A program made the translations under genes and the position numbers. From positions 2,914,001 through 2,978,000 of the forward strand of contig NZ_CP107780.1 of the NCBI RefSeq assembly GCF_036345175.1: a DNA stretch of 64,000 nt, written 5' to 3'. The stretch comes from Streptomyces sp. NBC_00576 (GTDB lineage: Bacteria; Actinomycetota; Actinomycetes; Streptomycetales; Streptomycetaceae). Shown here piece after piece: positions 1-8,062 of this stretch. The number at the start of each line of letters is the position of its first letter. Within the stretch, counting starts at the first letter, position 1. The notes under the pieces are model-generated. The model saw only the letters and a list, made by a program, of their open reading frames with translations. It did not search any database and was not told the origin of the DNA.

Positions 1-1
1 C

Positions 2-496
2 GGCTGGATCGACCCCGCCCCGGCCCTCGTACCGGAACTGAACGTCTGGGAGAACGCGGCCCTTCCCCTCATGCTGCGCGGCACCAGCCGGCGGCGTGCC
101 AAGACGGCGGCGCTGGAGTGGCTGGAGCGCCTGGACATCGGCGACCGGGCCCGTAAACGCCCGTACGAACTGCGCCAGTCCGAACGCCAGCGCGTCTCGA
201 TCGCGCGGGCGCTGGCCGCGGCCCCCACGGTCCTCTTCGCGGACGAGCCGACGGCGCCCCTGTACCAGGCGGACCGGGCGCACGTACTGCGGACGTTGAC
301 GACAGCGGCCCGCTCGCACGGCATCACGGTGGTCCTGGCGACGCACGACGCGGACACGGCGGCGCTGGCGGACCGCACGGTCTCGCTGCTCGACGGGCGG
401 CGCGTGAACACCGTCCACCTGCCCCCGGTCGCCGAGAACGCCACCGGGGCCGGGACCGACGCGGAAGGCCGGGCCGCGTGCTCGCTCTCCGTCTAG
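2..496 (+). CDS. ABC transporter ATP-binding protein, 5' end outside window
   Basis: C-terminal 164 residues of an ABC ATPase; the window opens inside the gene, so the start and Walker A are missing. Reading from base 2, the first visible stretch (ELNVWENAALPLMLRG) is typical of the LolD/MacB/FtsE class that partners FtsX-type permeases. Walker B is TVLFADEP and the H-loop LATHD is intact. The ABC signature, normally LSGGQ, reads LRQSERQR, and the D-loop is APLY instead of SALD. The permease gene overlaps its last 19 bases, so the two are one translation-coupled exporter-like unit. With this signature the ATPase may be weak or regulatory. Substrate unknown. Confidence 0.85.
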   Translation, partial: GWIDPAPALVPELNVWENAALPLMLRGTSRRRAKTAALEWLERLDIGDRARKRPYELRQSERQRVSIARALAAAPTVLFADEPTAPLYQADRAHVLRTLTTAARSHGITVVLATHDADTAALADRTVSLLDGRRVNTVHLPPVAENATGAGTDAEGRAACSLSV

Positions 497-1881
497 CCCG
501 CGGCTCCCACCCGGGCGTCCAGCTCCGCCGACTGCTCGTCGCGGCGGCGTCGGCGGCCACGGGTTTCCTCCTCCTGGGGACCCTGGGCCACGCCCTCGCC
601 CACCAGGACATCCCCGGCGGCTCGGCGCTGCGTCTGGCCTGGTGCGTGGCCCCCCTGGCGGCCACGGTCCACTTCGCGGTGACGGTGGCCCGCACGGACC
701 CCGGCACGAGACCGCGCCCGGGCCTGTCGGCGATCGGCCTGGGCCCGGCCCGCCTGATGGCCGTCTCGGCCACGACAACGGCCCTGTCCTGCACCCTGGG
801 GTCGATGCTGGCCCTCCTGTTCTTCCTCCACCTGCGGGGCGACCTGACGGGCATGCCGTTCGACGGCGACGCGGCGGACTTCCTGGCCGCGGACCACCCC
901 CTCCCCCTCCCGGCCGCCCTGACCCTCCTGACCCTGGTACCGGTGGCGGCGTCGATCTCGGTCGCCCTTTCCCTACGCCCCCGGGACCCCCGCCCGGACT
1001 CGGCCCAGGGGCCGCGCCCGAGGACGTACGGCCGCTTCGGCGCGGAGGGCAACAGGGGCACACGGGAAACGTTCGGCGCGTACGGACGGTTCGGCGCCCA
1101 CCTGCGCCCCACTGCGGGCAGTCGTCCCGCTGGGGCGGCACGAGTGGGCGCAGCGGCATCCCGTACAGCGCCGGGTTGCGCGACCAACGCCTCAGCACCA
1201 GCCCCGGGCACCCCTGAAACCCCGGACCAGGACCCCGACGTCACCACCACCGACCCGCACGCCCTCCCCACCCCTCTCCCACCCCCCCGGGACCTCCCCT
1301 GGGGCTTCGCCGTACTGGCAGCCGGCCTCGCTGTAGAGGCCTACGCCGCCCGCGCCCCCCACACCCGCCTCGCCATGCCCGGCGGAGCCGCCGGCAGCCC
1401 CGCCGCCGTACTCGTCGGCTGGACCCTCACCGCTCTGGGCCTCGCCCTGGCCGGCCCCGGCCTCACCCACCTCTGCGGACGCCTGCTCCAGGCCGTCCGC
1501 CCCGGCGCCCTGCGCCTCCTCGCCGGCCGCGTCCTCATGGAGGAGGCGACCCGCATCGGCCGCCCCCTGGGCGTCGTCTGCGCGGTGGCATCGGGCGCGT
1601 ACGCCATGGCCGCCCTGTACGACGCCGACGACCCCTCCCTGGGCCCCCTGACCACCCTGGGCGCCCTGGTCGTGGCGAGCTGCACCATCGCCACGCTCCT
1701 CACGGCCGCCGCCGAGGCCAGGCGCGCCCGCGCGGACACCACCGCGGCCCTGCTCCGCCTGGGTGCACCGGCCACGACGCTGCGCACCGCCGCCGGTCTG
1801 CGCGCGGCTGCCCTCCTCGCCCTGTTCGCCCCGCTGACCTTCCTGATCGCGGAGTTGGCGGCGCTGCCGCTGACCGCGTGA
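478..1881 (+). CDS. FtsX-type ABC transporter permease with an internal hydrophilic insert
   Basis: A 467-residue membrane protein, GTG start, overlapping the upstream ATPase gene by 19 bases. The N-terminal part carries about three hydrophobic segments (around residues 17-40, 55-70 and 95-120). The C-terminal part ends in an FtsX-like module in which the cytoplasmic stretch RRARADTTAALLRLGAPATT precedes the last transmembrane helix. Between them, residues about 165-265 are Pro/Arg/Gly-rich and hydrophilic. This linker contains a short internal repeat (TYGRFGA and AYGRFGA) and a copy of a DNA repeat also found at 16921-16975. No substrate can be inferred. The FtsX assignment rests on topology and the terminal module, not on strong motifs. 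Confidence 0.7.
   Translation: MLALRLARGSHPGVQLRRLLVAAASAATGFLLLGTLGHALAHQDIPGGSALRLAWCVAPLAATVHFAVTVARTDPGTRPRPGLSAIGLGPARLMAVSATTTALSCTLGSMLALLFFLHLRGDLTGMPFDGDAADFLAADHPLPLPAALTLLTLVPVAASISVALSLRPRDPRPDSAQGPRPRTYGRFGAEGNRGTRETFGAYGRFGAHLRPTAGSRPAGAARVGAAASRTAPGCATNASAPAPGTPETPDQDPDVTTTDPHALPTPLPPPRDLPWGFAVLAAGLAVEAYAARAPHTRLAMPGGAAGSPAAVLVGWTLTALGLALAGPGLTHLCGRLLQAVRPGALRLLAGRVLMEEATRIGRPLGVVCAVASGAYAMAALYDADDPSLGPLTTLGALVVASCTIATLLTAAAEARRARADTTAALLRLGAPATTLRTAAGLRAAALLALFAPLTFLIAELAALPLTA
1112..1162 (+). repeat. dispersed ~52-bp repeat, copy 1 (inside the permease gene)
   Basis: Begins CTGCGGGCAGTCGTCCCGCT and continues GGGGCGGCACGAGTGGGCGC. It aligns over its whole length, with a handful of substitutions and two 1-2 base gaps, to 16921-16975. 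It contains an inverted CCGC/GCGG core. This copy is read in frame as part of the permease linker (about residues 212-229). Confidence 0.7.
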
Positions 1882-1977
1882 AAACTCGTACGGAAAACAT
1901 CTGCACGCACCGATGAGTTCCGCCGGGCCCCCGGGTCTACCCCACCGAACAGCACCACACCGACGGGAGAGACCCTC

Positions 1978-2391
1978 ATGAGCGAGTACCAGCAGATGAT
2001 CTTCGTGAACCTGGCCGTCAGCGATGTCGCCGCCTCGAAGAAGTTCTTCACCGAGCTCGGGTACACGATCAACCCCCAGTTCACGACCGACGACTGCGCC
2101 TGTGTCGTGATCAGCGACACCATCATCGCGATGCTGCTGAGCAAGTCGCGCTACGCCGATTTCACGAAGAAGGAGATCGCGGACTCGACGAAGACCAGCG
2201 AGGTCCTCATCTGTCTGAGCGCCGAGAGCCGCGCGAAGGTCGACGAGCTGGTCGACGGGGCACTCGCGGCGGGCGGCACCGAGCCGCGCGAGGCGCAGGA
2301 CTACGGCCAGATGTACGGCCGCGCGTTCGACGACCTCGACGGCCACACCTGGGAGGTCATGTGGATGGACCCGGCGGCCGTCCAGAGCTAG
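1978..2391 (+). CDS. VOC-family (glyoxalase/bleomycin-resistance fold) protein
   Basis: A 137-residue single-domain protein, ATG start after GGGAGA. It begins MIFVNLAVSDVAASKKFFTE, the first beta-alpha unit of the vicinal oxygen chelate fold, and closes with the second half-site GRAFDDLDGHTWEVMWMD. The terminal Glu in WEVMWMD and the early NLAVSD segment sit where VOC metal ligands usually lie. The family covers lyases, dioxygenases and drug-binding proteins; this subtype (common as single genes in actinomycetes) has no assigned substrate. It lies 96 bases downstream of the permease gene and probably has its own promoter. Confidence 0.85.
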   Translation: MSEYQQMIFVNLAVSDVAASKKFFTELGYTINPQFTTDDCACVVISDTIIAMLLSKSRYADFTKKEIADSTKTSEVLICLSAESRAKVDELVDGALAAGGTEPREAQDYGQMYGRAFDDLDGHTWEVMWMDPAAVQS

Positions 2392-2441
2392 GGCTGTCGC
2401 CCCAGATCCTGCCCTGCCCCGGACCGTGCTTACATGGGCGG

Positions 2442-3563
2442 GTGCAGACGAGCCCCGCCCATGCGGCCCACCACGACGACCGTGAGATCGAAACGCTCGA
2501 CGAGTTCGACGCGGTCGTCTCGGCTCGCGGCACTCTCGCCGGATTCCGCGTCCAGGCCGTCGATCTGACGGACCGTACGAAGGAGCTGCTGGGCAGCGCC
2601 ACCGCGGGCGCCGTCTTCCTCGGCTGCCCGATGCGTCCGGACGCGGCGGCGAAGGTCCGCGCGGACGGCGCTCTCGTCTTCCCGCCCCTCCCGGACCTGC
2701 CTGTCAACCCGTACCGCGGCCATCTCTACTCGCCGGACGAGTTGTTCGCCGGGCTCGACAAGGGTTACGAGCGGACACCAGACGCCCTCGCGTACGCCTG
2801 GTTCCAGCGTACGAAGGCCGACGGCGACATCTTCGCCTCGATGCTGCGTTCCGTCCACGACGACGCCGTCTCCGACGCCCTCGACGAACTCCTGCGCGCG
2901 ACACAGGTCGTGGGGGTGATGGGAGGTCACGCGATGGCACGCGGGACGCAGGCGTACGCCGGTGCCGCGCGCCTGGGGCGCGAGCTGACGCGCGCCGGGC
3001 TCACGGTCGCCACGGGCGGCGGCCCGGGCGCGATGGAGGCGGCGAACCTCGGCGCGTACGCGGCCCCCTTCGACGACACCATGCTCGACGAGGCGTGCGA
3101 ACTCCTCGCCGGGGCACCGTCGTTCACGCCCTCGATCACCGACTGGGCGCGCGCCGCCTTCGATGTTCGCGCGCGCTGGCCCAAGGGGGGCGGCTCGGTG
3201 GGCATCCCGACCTGGTTCTACGGGCACGAACCGCCGAACGCCTTCGCCTCGCACATCGCCAAGTACTTCGCCAACGCCACCCGTGAGGACGGGCTGCTGG
3301 CCCGCTCGACCGCGGGGATAGTCTTCCTGCCGGGTGCCGCCGGGACCGTACAGGAGATATTCGACAACGCGACCCCGAACTACTACGAGTCGCGCGGCGA
3401 GCCCACGCCCATGGTGCTGGTGGACCGCGTCCACTGGACCGAGCGGCTGCCCACCTGGCCGCTGCTCCAATCGCTGGCGCGGGGGCGGGCGATGGAGGAC
3501 CGAATCGCCCTGGTCGACCGGATCGAGGACGCTCCGGAGGCTCTGAAACGCCTCGCTGGTTAA
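2442..3563 (+). CDS. LOG-family (lysine decarboxylase-like Rossmann) protein
   Basis: A 373-residue protein, called from GTG at 2442; the frame is open further upstream to 2361, but that would overlap the VOC gene and adds non-conserved residues. Two LOG-family motifs are visible: GGGPGAMEAAN (nucleotide phosphate binding, normally GGGxxGxMG) and PGAAGTVQEIFDNATPNYY (normally PGGxGTxxE). The second Gly of PGG is Ala here, while the catalytic-type Glu remains. Proteins of this fold hydrolyse nucleotide 5'-monophosphates to release the base, as in cytokinin activation. This one is longer than the ~190-residue LOG enzymes, with an N-terminal extension of about 130 residues. Substrate unknown. 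Confidence 0.8.
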   Translation: MQTSPAHAAHHDDREIETLDEFDAVVSARGTLAGFRVQAVDLTDRTKELLGSATAGAVFLGCPMRPDAAAKVRADGALVFPPLPDLPVNPYRGHLYSPDELFAGLDKGYERTPDALAYAWFQRTKADGDIFASMLRSVHDDAVSDALDELLRATQVVGVMGGHAMARGTQAYAGAARLGRELTRAGLTVATGGGPGAMEAANLGAYAAPFDDTMLDEACELLAGAPSFTPSITDWARAAFDVRARWPKGGGSVGIPTWFYGHEPPNAFASHIAKYFANATREDGLLARSTAGIVFLPGAAGTVQEIFDNATPNYYESRGEPTPMVLVDRVHWTERLPTWPLLQSLARGRAMEDRIALVDRIEDAPEALKRLAG

Positions 3564-3601
3564 CGGGTAGGCAAAACAAATGCCTGGAGCCTGCATACAG
3601 A

Positions 3602-3629
3602 TTGACAGCCCTTATGCTGCGCTTATAAA
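3602..3629 (+). promoter_or_regulatory. probable housekeeping promoter for the LAETG surface protein gene
   Basis: TTGACA at 3602-3607 and TATAAA at 3624-3629, separated by 16 bases, lie about 90 bases before the GTG start at 3716. Both hexamers are close to the HrdB-type consensus. No other element is visible between 3564 and 3715 apart from a ribosome binding site (GAAGGG) just before the start. Confidence 0.55.
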
Positions 3630-3715
3630 CCTGTGAGACTCGTGGGGGTGACGAGGTGATGAGGTCTCTTCACTCCCTCCACCCCCCTCAGTTGTGCATC
3701 CCGTGAAGGGCAACC

Positions 3716-4414
3716 GTGTCCATATCTGTCCATACCGCACGTTCCGTGCGAATTCTGGGTGTTGCCTCCGCCTCGGCCGCGCTCGCGCTGGGCGTCGCGG
3801 GCAACGCGTTCGCCTGCAACATCAGTGAGTTCTCCGCCATCGCCAAGTGCGACGGCGAAAAGGGCGTCATCAGCGTCACCGACAAGGACCCGTCGGGCAC
3901 CCCCGCCACGGTCACCGTGTACCTGGGTGACAAGGTCATCGGCTCCCAGGACGTCGTGGGCAGCCGCGAGGGCGTCACCGTCGACTTCTCGGAGGACTGG
4001 GCGCCGAACGCGACGTACCGCGTTCACGTCAAGGCCGGCAAGCTGGTCGACGAGGACGTCAAGCCGGATGTGACCACTCCGGGCGAGGCTTGCAAGACGG
4101 AGCCGACCCCCACCCCGACCCCGCCGGCTTCCGAGACCCCGACGCCCTCGGAGCCCGCTGCTACGCCGACCCCGTCGGCGTCGGAGCCCGAGGAGTCCGC
4201 CACCCCGACTCCGTCGGCCTCCGCCTCCGAGAGCACCCCGGGTGCCCCCGCGGACAGCGTTCCGACCCCCGCGGGCGGCAGCTCCAACCTCGCCGAGACC
4301 GGCGCCAGCTCGAACACCGGCGTGATCGCCGGTATCGCGGCTGCCCTGGTCGCCGTCGGCGGCGGCGCCGTCTTCTTCGGCCTGCGCCGTCGTGGAGCGT
4401 CCAGCAACAGCTGA
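3716..4414 (+). CDS. secreted cell-wall-anchored protein with LAETG sorting signal
   Basis: A 232-residue surface protein with GTG start and a GAAGGG ribosome binding site 7 bases upstream. Residues 1-33 form a signal peptide ending near GNAFA. A small beta-rich domain follows (about 34-120) with cysteines near its ends. Then comes a Thr/Pro/Ser/Glu-rich wall-spanning stalk (about 125-190). The C-terminus has the sorting motif LAETG, a hydrophobic helix and a basic RRRGASSNS tail. Streptomyces class E sortases prefer LAxTG over LPxTG, so this is a likely sortase E substrate exposed on the hypha surface. Function of the globular part unknown. Confidence 0.85.
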   Translation: MSISVHTARSVRILGVASASAALALGVAGNAFACNISEFSAIAKCDGEKGVISVTDKDPSGTPATVTVYLGDKVIGSQDVVGSREGVTVDFSEDWAPNATYRVHVKAGKLVDEDVKPDVTTPGEACKTEPTPTPTPPASETPTPSEPAATPTPSASEPEESATPTPSASASESTPGAPADSVPTPAGGSSNLAETGASSNTGVIAGIAAALVAVGGGAVFFGLRRRGASSNS

Positions 4415-4453
4415 CGTTCCGCTCGCCGTATCCGCAGTACCCGGCTGTACGTT

Positions 4454-4485
4454 GTGGCCCGTCCCCGAAACAGGGGGCGGGCCAC
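4454..4485. terminator. bidirectional terminator hairpin
   Basis: GTGGCCCGTCCCC pairs with GGGGGCGGGCCAC across a 6-base loop (one G.T pair). It sits between the convergent genes ending at 4414 and 4499 and has no U-tract, as is usual in actinomycetes. Confidence 0.75.
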
Positions 4486-4498
4486 TCCGCTGTCAGGG

Positions 4499-5296
4499 CT
4501 ACCCGAACGTGGCCCGCGCCAGCCAGAACTCCAGCAGCTCCCGATCCCCGAGGATCTCCAACCGGGGGCTGTCCAGCGGCAGTCGGCGGTAGAACGCGAG
4601 CATGACGTCGGTGAGCGGGCCGCGCAGGGCGACCGTCGCCTTCTCATGGCCTCGACGCCAGGCGACACCGTCCTCGGTGAGCTCGACAAGCCACTCGGCG
4701 TTCAACCCGGGTGTGGTGTCCGTGGCGTGGAGATGGATGCTGCGGCCCGGCCCGCGCAGTTCCCTCGCCGCGTCGTCCGGGTCGGTCCGCTGCCCGAACT
4801 CGACGATCTGCAGCCACTCGTCGATCGCATCGGCGGCGATGTCCGCCGCGACCTCGTACGGCTGCCCGGCGGCGAGCGTCGCGTCCGCGCGGTGGACGGT
4901 GATCTCGTGGGTCATCCGGCGCGCCCAGAACCCGGAGCTACGCTCCCAGCCCCACGTCCATACCTTCGCGTCGGGCCCTGCCTCGCGCAGCGCGCCGACG
5001 ACCAGCTCGCCGGTCTCGGCCAGCCAGGCGTCCAGCGCGGCGGCATCGCCCTGGGCCTCGGGACCGTCACCCAGGGGCACTTGATCGTCGTCGACGTCCT
5101 CATCGGCCCGGGTGCGCACCAGCGTGTCCACCCAACGCAGGGCACCGCCCGTGTGCCGTACGAGCTGTTCCAGGGACCAGTCCGGGCAGGTCGGCACCGT
5201 CGCGGACAGATCCGCGCCGGAGGTCACCACCGCCCTCAACTGCCCGACCTGATGGGCGATTTCATCGCAATATCGGTCATGTGCGAGCGTCGTCAT
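4499..5296 (-). CDS. maleylpyruvate isomerase N-terminal (DinB-like, mycothiol-dependent) family protein
   Basis: A 265-residue protein starting at MTTLAHDRYCDEIA; the frame runs further upstream into the next gene's territory, but the conserved family start is here. The N-terminal four-helix DinB/MDMPI domain shows VPTCPDWSLEQLVRHTGGALRWVD (quoted in part: CPDWSLEQLVRHTGGALRW), whose His is one of the usual metal ligands. A second His cluster is MTHEITVHRAD. The C-terminal part is the MDMPI C-terminal domain. Related actinobacterial proteins use mycothiol or bind metal; the substrate is not known. It is convergent with the LAETG gene and separated from the importer ATPase gene by only 25 bases. 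Confidence 0.8.
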   Translation of the reverse strand: MTTLAHDRYCDEIAHQVGQLRAVVTSGADLSATVPTCPDWSLEQLVRHTGGALRWVDTLVRTRADEDVDDDQVPLGDGPEAQGDAAALDAWLAETGELVVGALREAGPDAKVWTWGWERSSGFWARRMTHEITVHRADATLAAGQPYEVAADIAADAIDEWLQIVEFGQRTDPDDAARELRGPGRSIHLHATDTTPGLNAEWLVELTEDGVAWRRGHEKATVALRGPLTDVMLAFYRRLPLDSPRLEILGDRELLEFWLARATFG

Positions 5297-5321
5297 GCCC
5301 CGAACACTATGGGCGGCCCCA

Positions 5322-6338
5322 TCACCCGAGCACGACAATTTCGGCCGATTCGAAGGCCATCCCGACCTCGTCCCCCGGTTCCGGCGCCTCGCGCAGCGCG
5401 CACGCGGCCTCCAGCCGGGGCGCGTCCTCGGGCTGGAGCTGTACGGCGACATGCGTACCCCGGAAGGTGCGCGCGGCCACGATGCAGCGCAGGCCCTCGG
5501 CGGCGGGCACCAGACGCACACCGGCGGGCCGCACGAGCAGCGTGCGCGCCCCTTGTTCGGTTCCCTCGGGGACCGGAATCTTGCCCCAGGGGGTGTCCGC
5601 GACCTGCCCGCTCACCGTCGCCTCGACGACGTTGTCGAAGCCAAGGAAGCGAGCCACGAACTCGTCGGCGGGCCGCTGCCAGACGTCAAGTGGCGTACCG
5701 GACTGGGCGATTCGGCCGTCGCGCATCACGATCACGCGGTCGGCCAGGGCGAAGGCCTCGCCCTGGTCGTGGGTGACGGCGAGTACGGTGGTGCCCAACC
5801 GGCCGAAGAGAACCCGGAGTTCGACGACGAGCCGCTCGCGCAGCGAGCGGTCCAGCTGGCCGAGCGGTTCGTCGAGCATCAGCAGCCGAGGGCGCGGCGC
5901 GAGGGCGCGGGCAAGGGCGACGCGTTGCTGTTCCCCGCCGGAGAGCGCGGCGACGGCCCGTCCTGCGGCCCCCGGCAGCCCGACCAGGTCCAGCAACTCC
6001 CGTACACGTACGTCCTGTTGAGCCCGGGGTACGTGGTGCATGCGCAGCCCGAAGGCGACGTTGCCGCCGACGTCCCGCTGCGGGAACAACTGGTGGTCCT
6101 GGAACATCAGGCCGACCTCGCGCTTGTGCGCGGGCACCCCGGCGAGGTCCCGGCCGTCGAGCAGCACCCGTCCCGCGTCGAGGGGTTGGAGTCCGGCGAC
6201 CGCCCGCAGCAGCGTCGATTTGCCGCTGCCGCTGGGTCCGAGCACGCACACGATCTCGTGCTCGGCGACATCGAGGCCGACACCGTCGAGCACGGCCCGC
6301 GCCCCGAACCGTACGGTCGCTCCGTCGAGACTGAGCAT
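5322..6338 (-). CDS. ABC importer ATP-binding protein (thiamine-type operon)
   Basis: A 338-residue ATPase of the ThiQ/FbpC/PotA type that energises the importer encoded just upstream. Walker A GPSGSGKST (about residues 34-42), signature LSGGEQQRV (about 132-140), Walker B LLMLDEP and H-loop AVTHD are all intact. A C-terminal regulatory TOBE-like domain (about 250-338) makes it longer than E. coli ThiQ. The ATG lies 2 bases after the permease stop codon, so translation is coupled. Its transcript starts with the TPP riboswitch at 9205-9304, which supports thiamine or a thiamine precursor as the substrate. FbpC-like iron transport is the alternative suggested by sequence alone. Confidence 0.88.
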   Translation of the reverse strand: MLSLDGATVRFGARAVLDGVGLDVAEHEIVCVLGPSGSGKSTLLRAVAGLQPLDAGRVLLDGRDLAGVPAHKREVGLMFQDHQLFPQRDVGGNVAFGLRMHHVPRAQQDVRVRELLDLVGLPGAAGRAVAALSGGEQQRVALARALAPRPRLLMLDEPLGQLDRSLRERLVVELRVLFGRLGTTVLAVTHDQGEAFALADRVIVMRDGRIAQSGTPLDVWQRPADEFVARFLGFDNVVEATVSGQVADTPWGKIPVPEGTEQGARTLLVRPAGVRLVPAAEGLRCIVAARTFRGTHVAVQLQPEDAPRLEAACALREAPEPGDEVGMAFESAEIVVLG

Positions 6339-6340
6339 GG

Positions 6341-8062
6341 TCAGAACTCCCCCGTCCGGTCGGTCCGCAGCCGCTCCAGCACGAGCAGGGCCACCGCGCA
6401 CACCACCATCAAGATCGTCGAAAGGGCCATTGCCTGGCCGTAGTTGAGGTCGCCGGGACGGCCCAGCAAGCGGGCCACAGCGACCGGCAGCGTCGGGTTG
6501 TCGGGCCGGGCGATGAACACGGTCGCCCCGAACTCGCCCAGCGACACGGCGAACGCGAACCCGGCCGCGACGAGCAGCGCCCGCCGCACGATCGGCAGAT
6601 CGACCTCGCGCCAGACCCGCCAGGGCGAAGCCCCCAGCACGGCCGCCGCCTCCCGCAACCGCCCGTCCACGGCCCGCAGCACCGGCAGCATGGTCCGCAC
6701 GACGAACGGCACCCCGACCAGCGCCTGCGCCAGCGGTACGAGGATCCAGCTGCTGCGCAGATCCAGCGGCGGCTCGTCGAGCGCAATGAGGAACCCGAAC
6801 CCGACGGTCACCGCCGACACCCCGAGCGGCAGCATCAACAGCGCGTCGAACCCCCGTACGAGCCACCCGGCATCGCGCCGGGTGAGCGCCACGGCGGCCA
6901 GTGACCCCACGGCGACGGCGATGCCGGTGGCGACGACGGCGTACTGGAGCGAGTTCCCGATGGCGGCGATCGGCGCCACCAGGAAGATGCCGGAGTCGTC
7001 GCGGGTGAGCGCCTTGTAGTAGCCGAGGCCCGCGCCGCCGGGCGTACCGAACGAGCGTTGCACGAGCACGGCGAGCGGCAGCACCAGGAGGACGGCGATG
7101 CTCACCAGCACCCCGCCGAGCAGCGCCCACTGGCCCCGGCCGCGCGGCCGGCGTGCGGTCGTCTCCGGCGCCACGAGCCGCAGCGCGCTCTCCCGCCGCC
7201 GTACCGTCCCGGCGTGCACCGCGAGGATCGCGCCCACCGCCACGAACTGGACGATCGTCAGGACAGCCGCAGTCCCCAGGTCGAAGATCTCCGAGGTCTG
7301 CCGGTAGATCTCCACTTCGAGGGTGGCGAAGGTCGGCCCGCCGAGGATCTGCACCACACCGAAGGAGGTGAAGGTGAAGAGGAAGACCATGAGCGCGGCG
7401 GCGCCGACGGCGGGTGCGAGGGCGGGCAGCGTGACCTGCCGCCACGCCGCGAACCGCGAGGCGCCGAGCACCCGCGCGGCCTCCTCCTGCCGCGGATCGA
7501 GCTGCGCCCAGAGCCCACCGACCGTCCGTACGACGACGGCGTAGTTGAAGAAGACGTGCGCGAGCAGGATCGCCCACACGGTCGTGTCCAGCCGTACGCC
7601 CCACAGCTCGTCGAGCAGCCCGCCACGCCCGACCAGAGCCAGGAACGCCGTACCGACGACGACGGTCGGCAGCACGAACGGCACGGTCACCACGGCCCGC
7701 AGAATCTGCTTGCCCCTGAAATCGAAGCGTGCAAAGACGTACGCGCCGGGGAGCGCGATCAGCAGCGTGAGCGCGGTGGAGGCGAGCGCCTGCCAGAAGG
7801 TGAACCAGAGGACATGCCGGATGCCGGAGTCCCCCAGCACCTCCCCCACCTGTTCCAGCCGCCACACCCCGTCGACGTGCAGGCCACGCGCGACGATCGC
7901 GGCGACGGGGTAGGCGAAGAAGAGAGCGAAGAAAACGACGGGCAGCGCGAGCAGGGCGCCCCGCAGAGCGGCGCCCTTCCGGCGCGCAGCCCCTGCGGCC
8001 GCTTCCGGTGCTCCCCTTGCTTTCGTTACTTCAGTACGAGCGATGTCCACGACTTGACCCAC
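6341..8062 (-). CDS. thiP: ABC importer permease, fused two-domain (thiamine-type)
   Basis: A 573-residue inner-membrane permease with about 12 predicted helices in two homologous halves, the ThiP/FbpB arrangement. Each half carries an EAA-type coupling loop: RQEEAARVLGASRFAAWRQV in the first and REAAAVLGASPWRVWREVDL in the second. GTG at 8062 overlaps the binding-protein gene by 37 bases; an in-frame GTG at 8050 is an equally possible start. It forms one operon with the lipoprotein gene upstream and the ATPase gene downstream. Thiamine specificity is inferred from the riboswitch and the binding protein, not from the permease itself. Confidence 0.87.
   Translation of the reverse strand: MGQVVDIARTEVTKARGAPEAAAGAARRKGAALRGALLALPVVFFALFFAYPVAAIVARGLHVDGVWRLEQVGEVLGDSGIRHVLWFTFWQALASTALTLLIALPGAYVFARFDFRGKQILRAVVTVPFVLPTVVVGTAFLALVGRGGLLDELWGVRLDTTVWAILLAHVFFNYAVVVRTVGGLWAQLDPRQEEAARVLGASRFAAWRQVTLPALAPAVGAAALMVFLFTFTSFGVVQILGGPTFATLEVEIYRQTSEIFDLGTAAVLTIVQFVAVGAILAVHAGTVRRRESALRLVAPETTARRPRGRGQWALLGGVLVSIAVLLVLPLAVLVQRSFGTPGGAGLGYYKALTRDDSGIFLVAPIAAIGNSLQYAVVATGIAVAVGSLAAVALTRRDAGWLVRGFDALLMLPLGVSAVTVGFGFLIALDEPPLDLRSSWILVPLAQALVGVPFVVRTMLPVLRAVDGRLREAAAVLGASPWRVWREVDLPIVRRALLVAAGFAFAVSLGEFGATVFIARPDNPTLPVAVARLLGRPGDLNYGQAMALSTILMVVCAVALLVLERLRTDRTGEF

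Noticed and set aside
6339..7865. Extension of the importer ATPase frame far upstream
   Set aside because: The extended part is antisense-like Arg/Gly-rich sequence overlapping the permease. The ATPase domain begins at the ATG at 6338, right after the permease stop.
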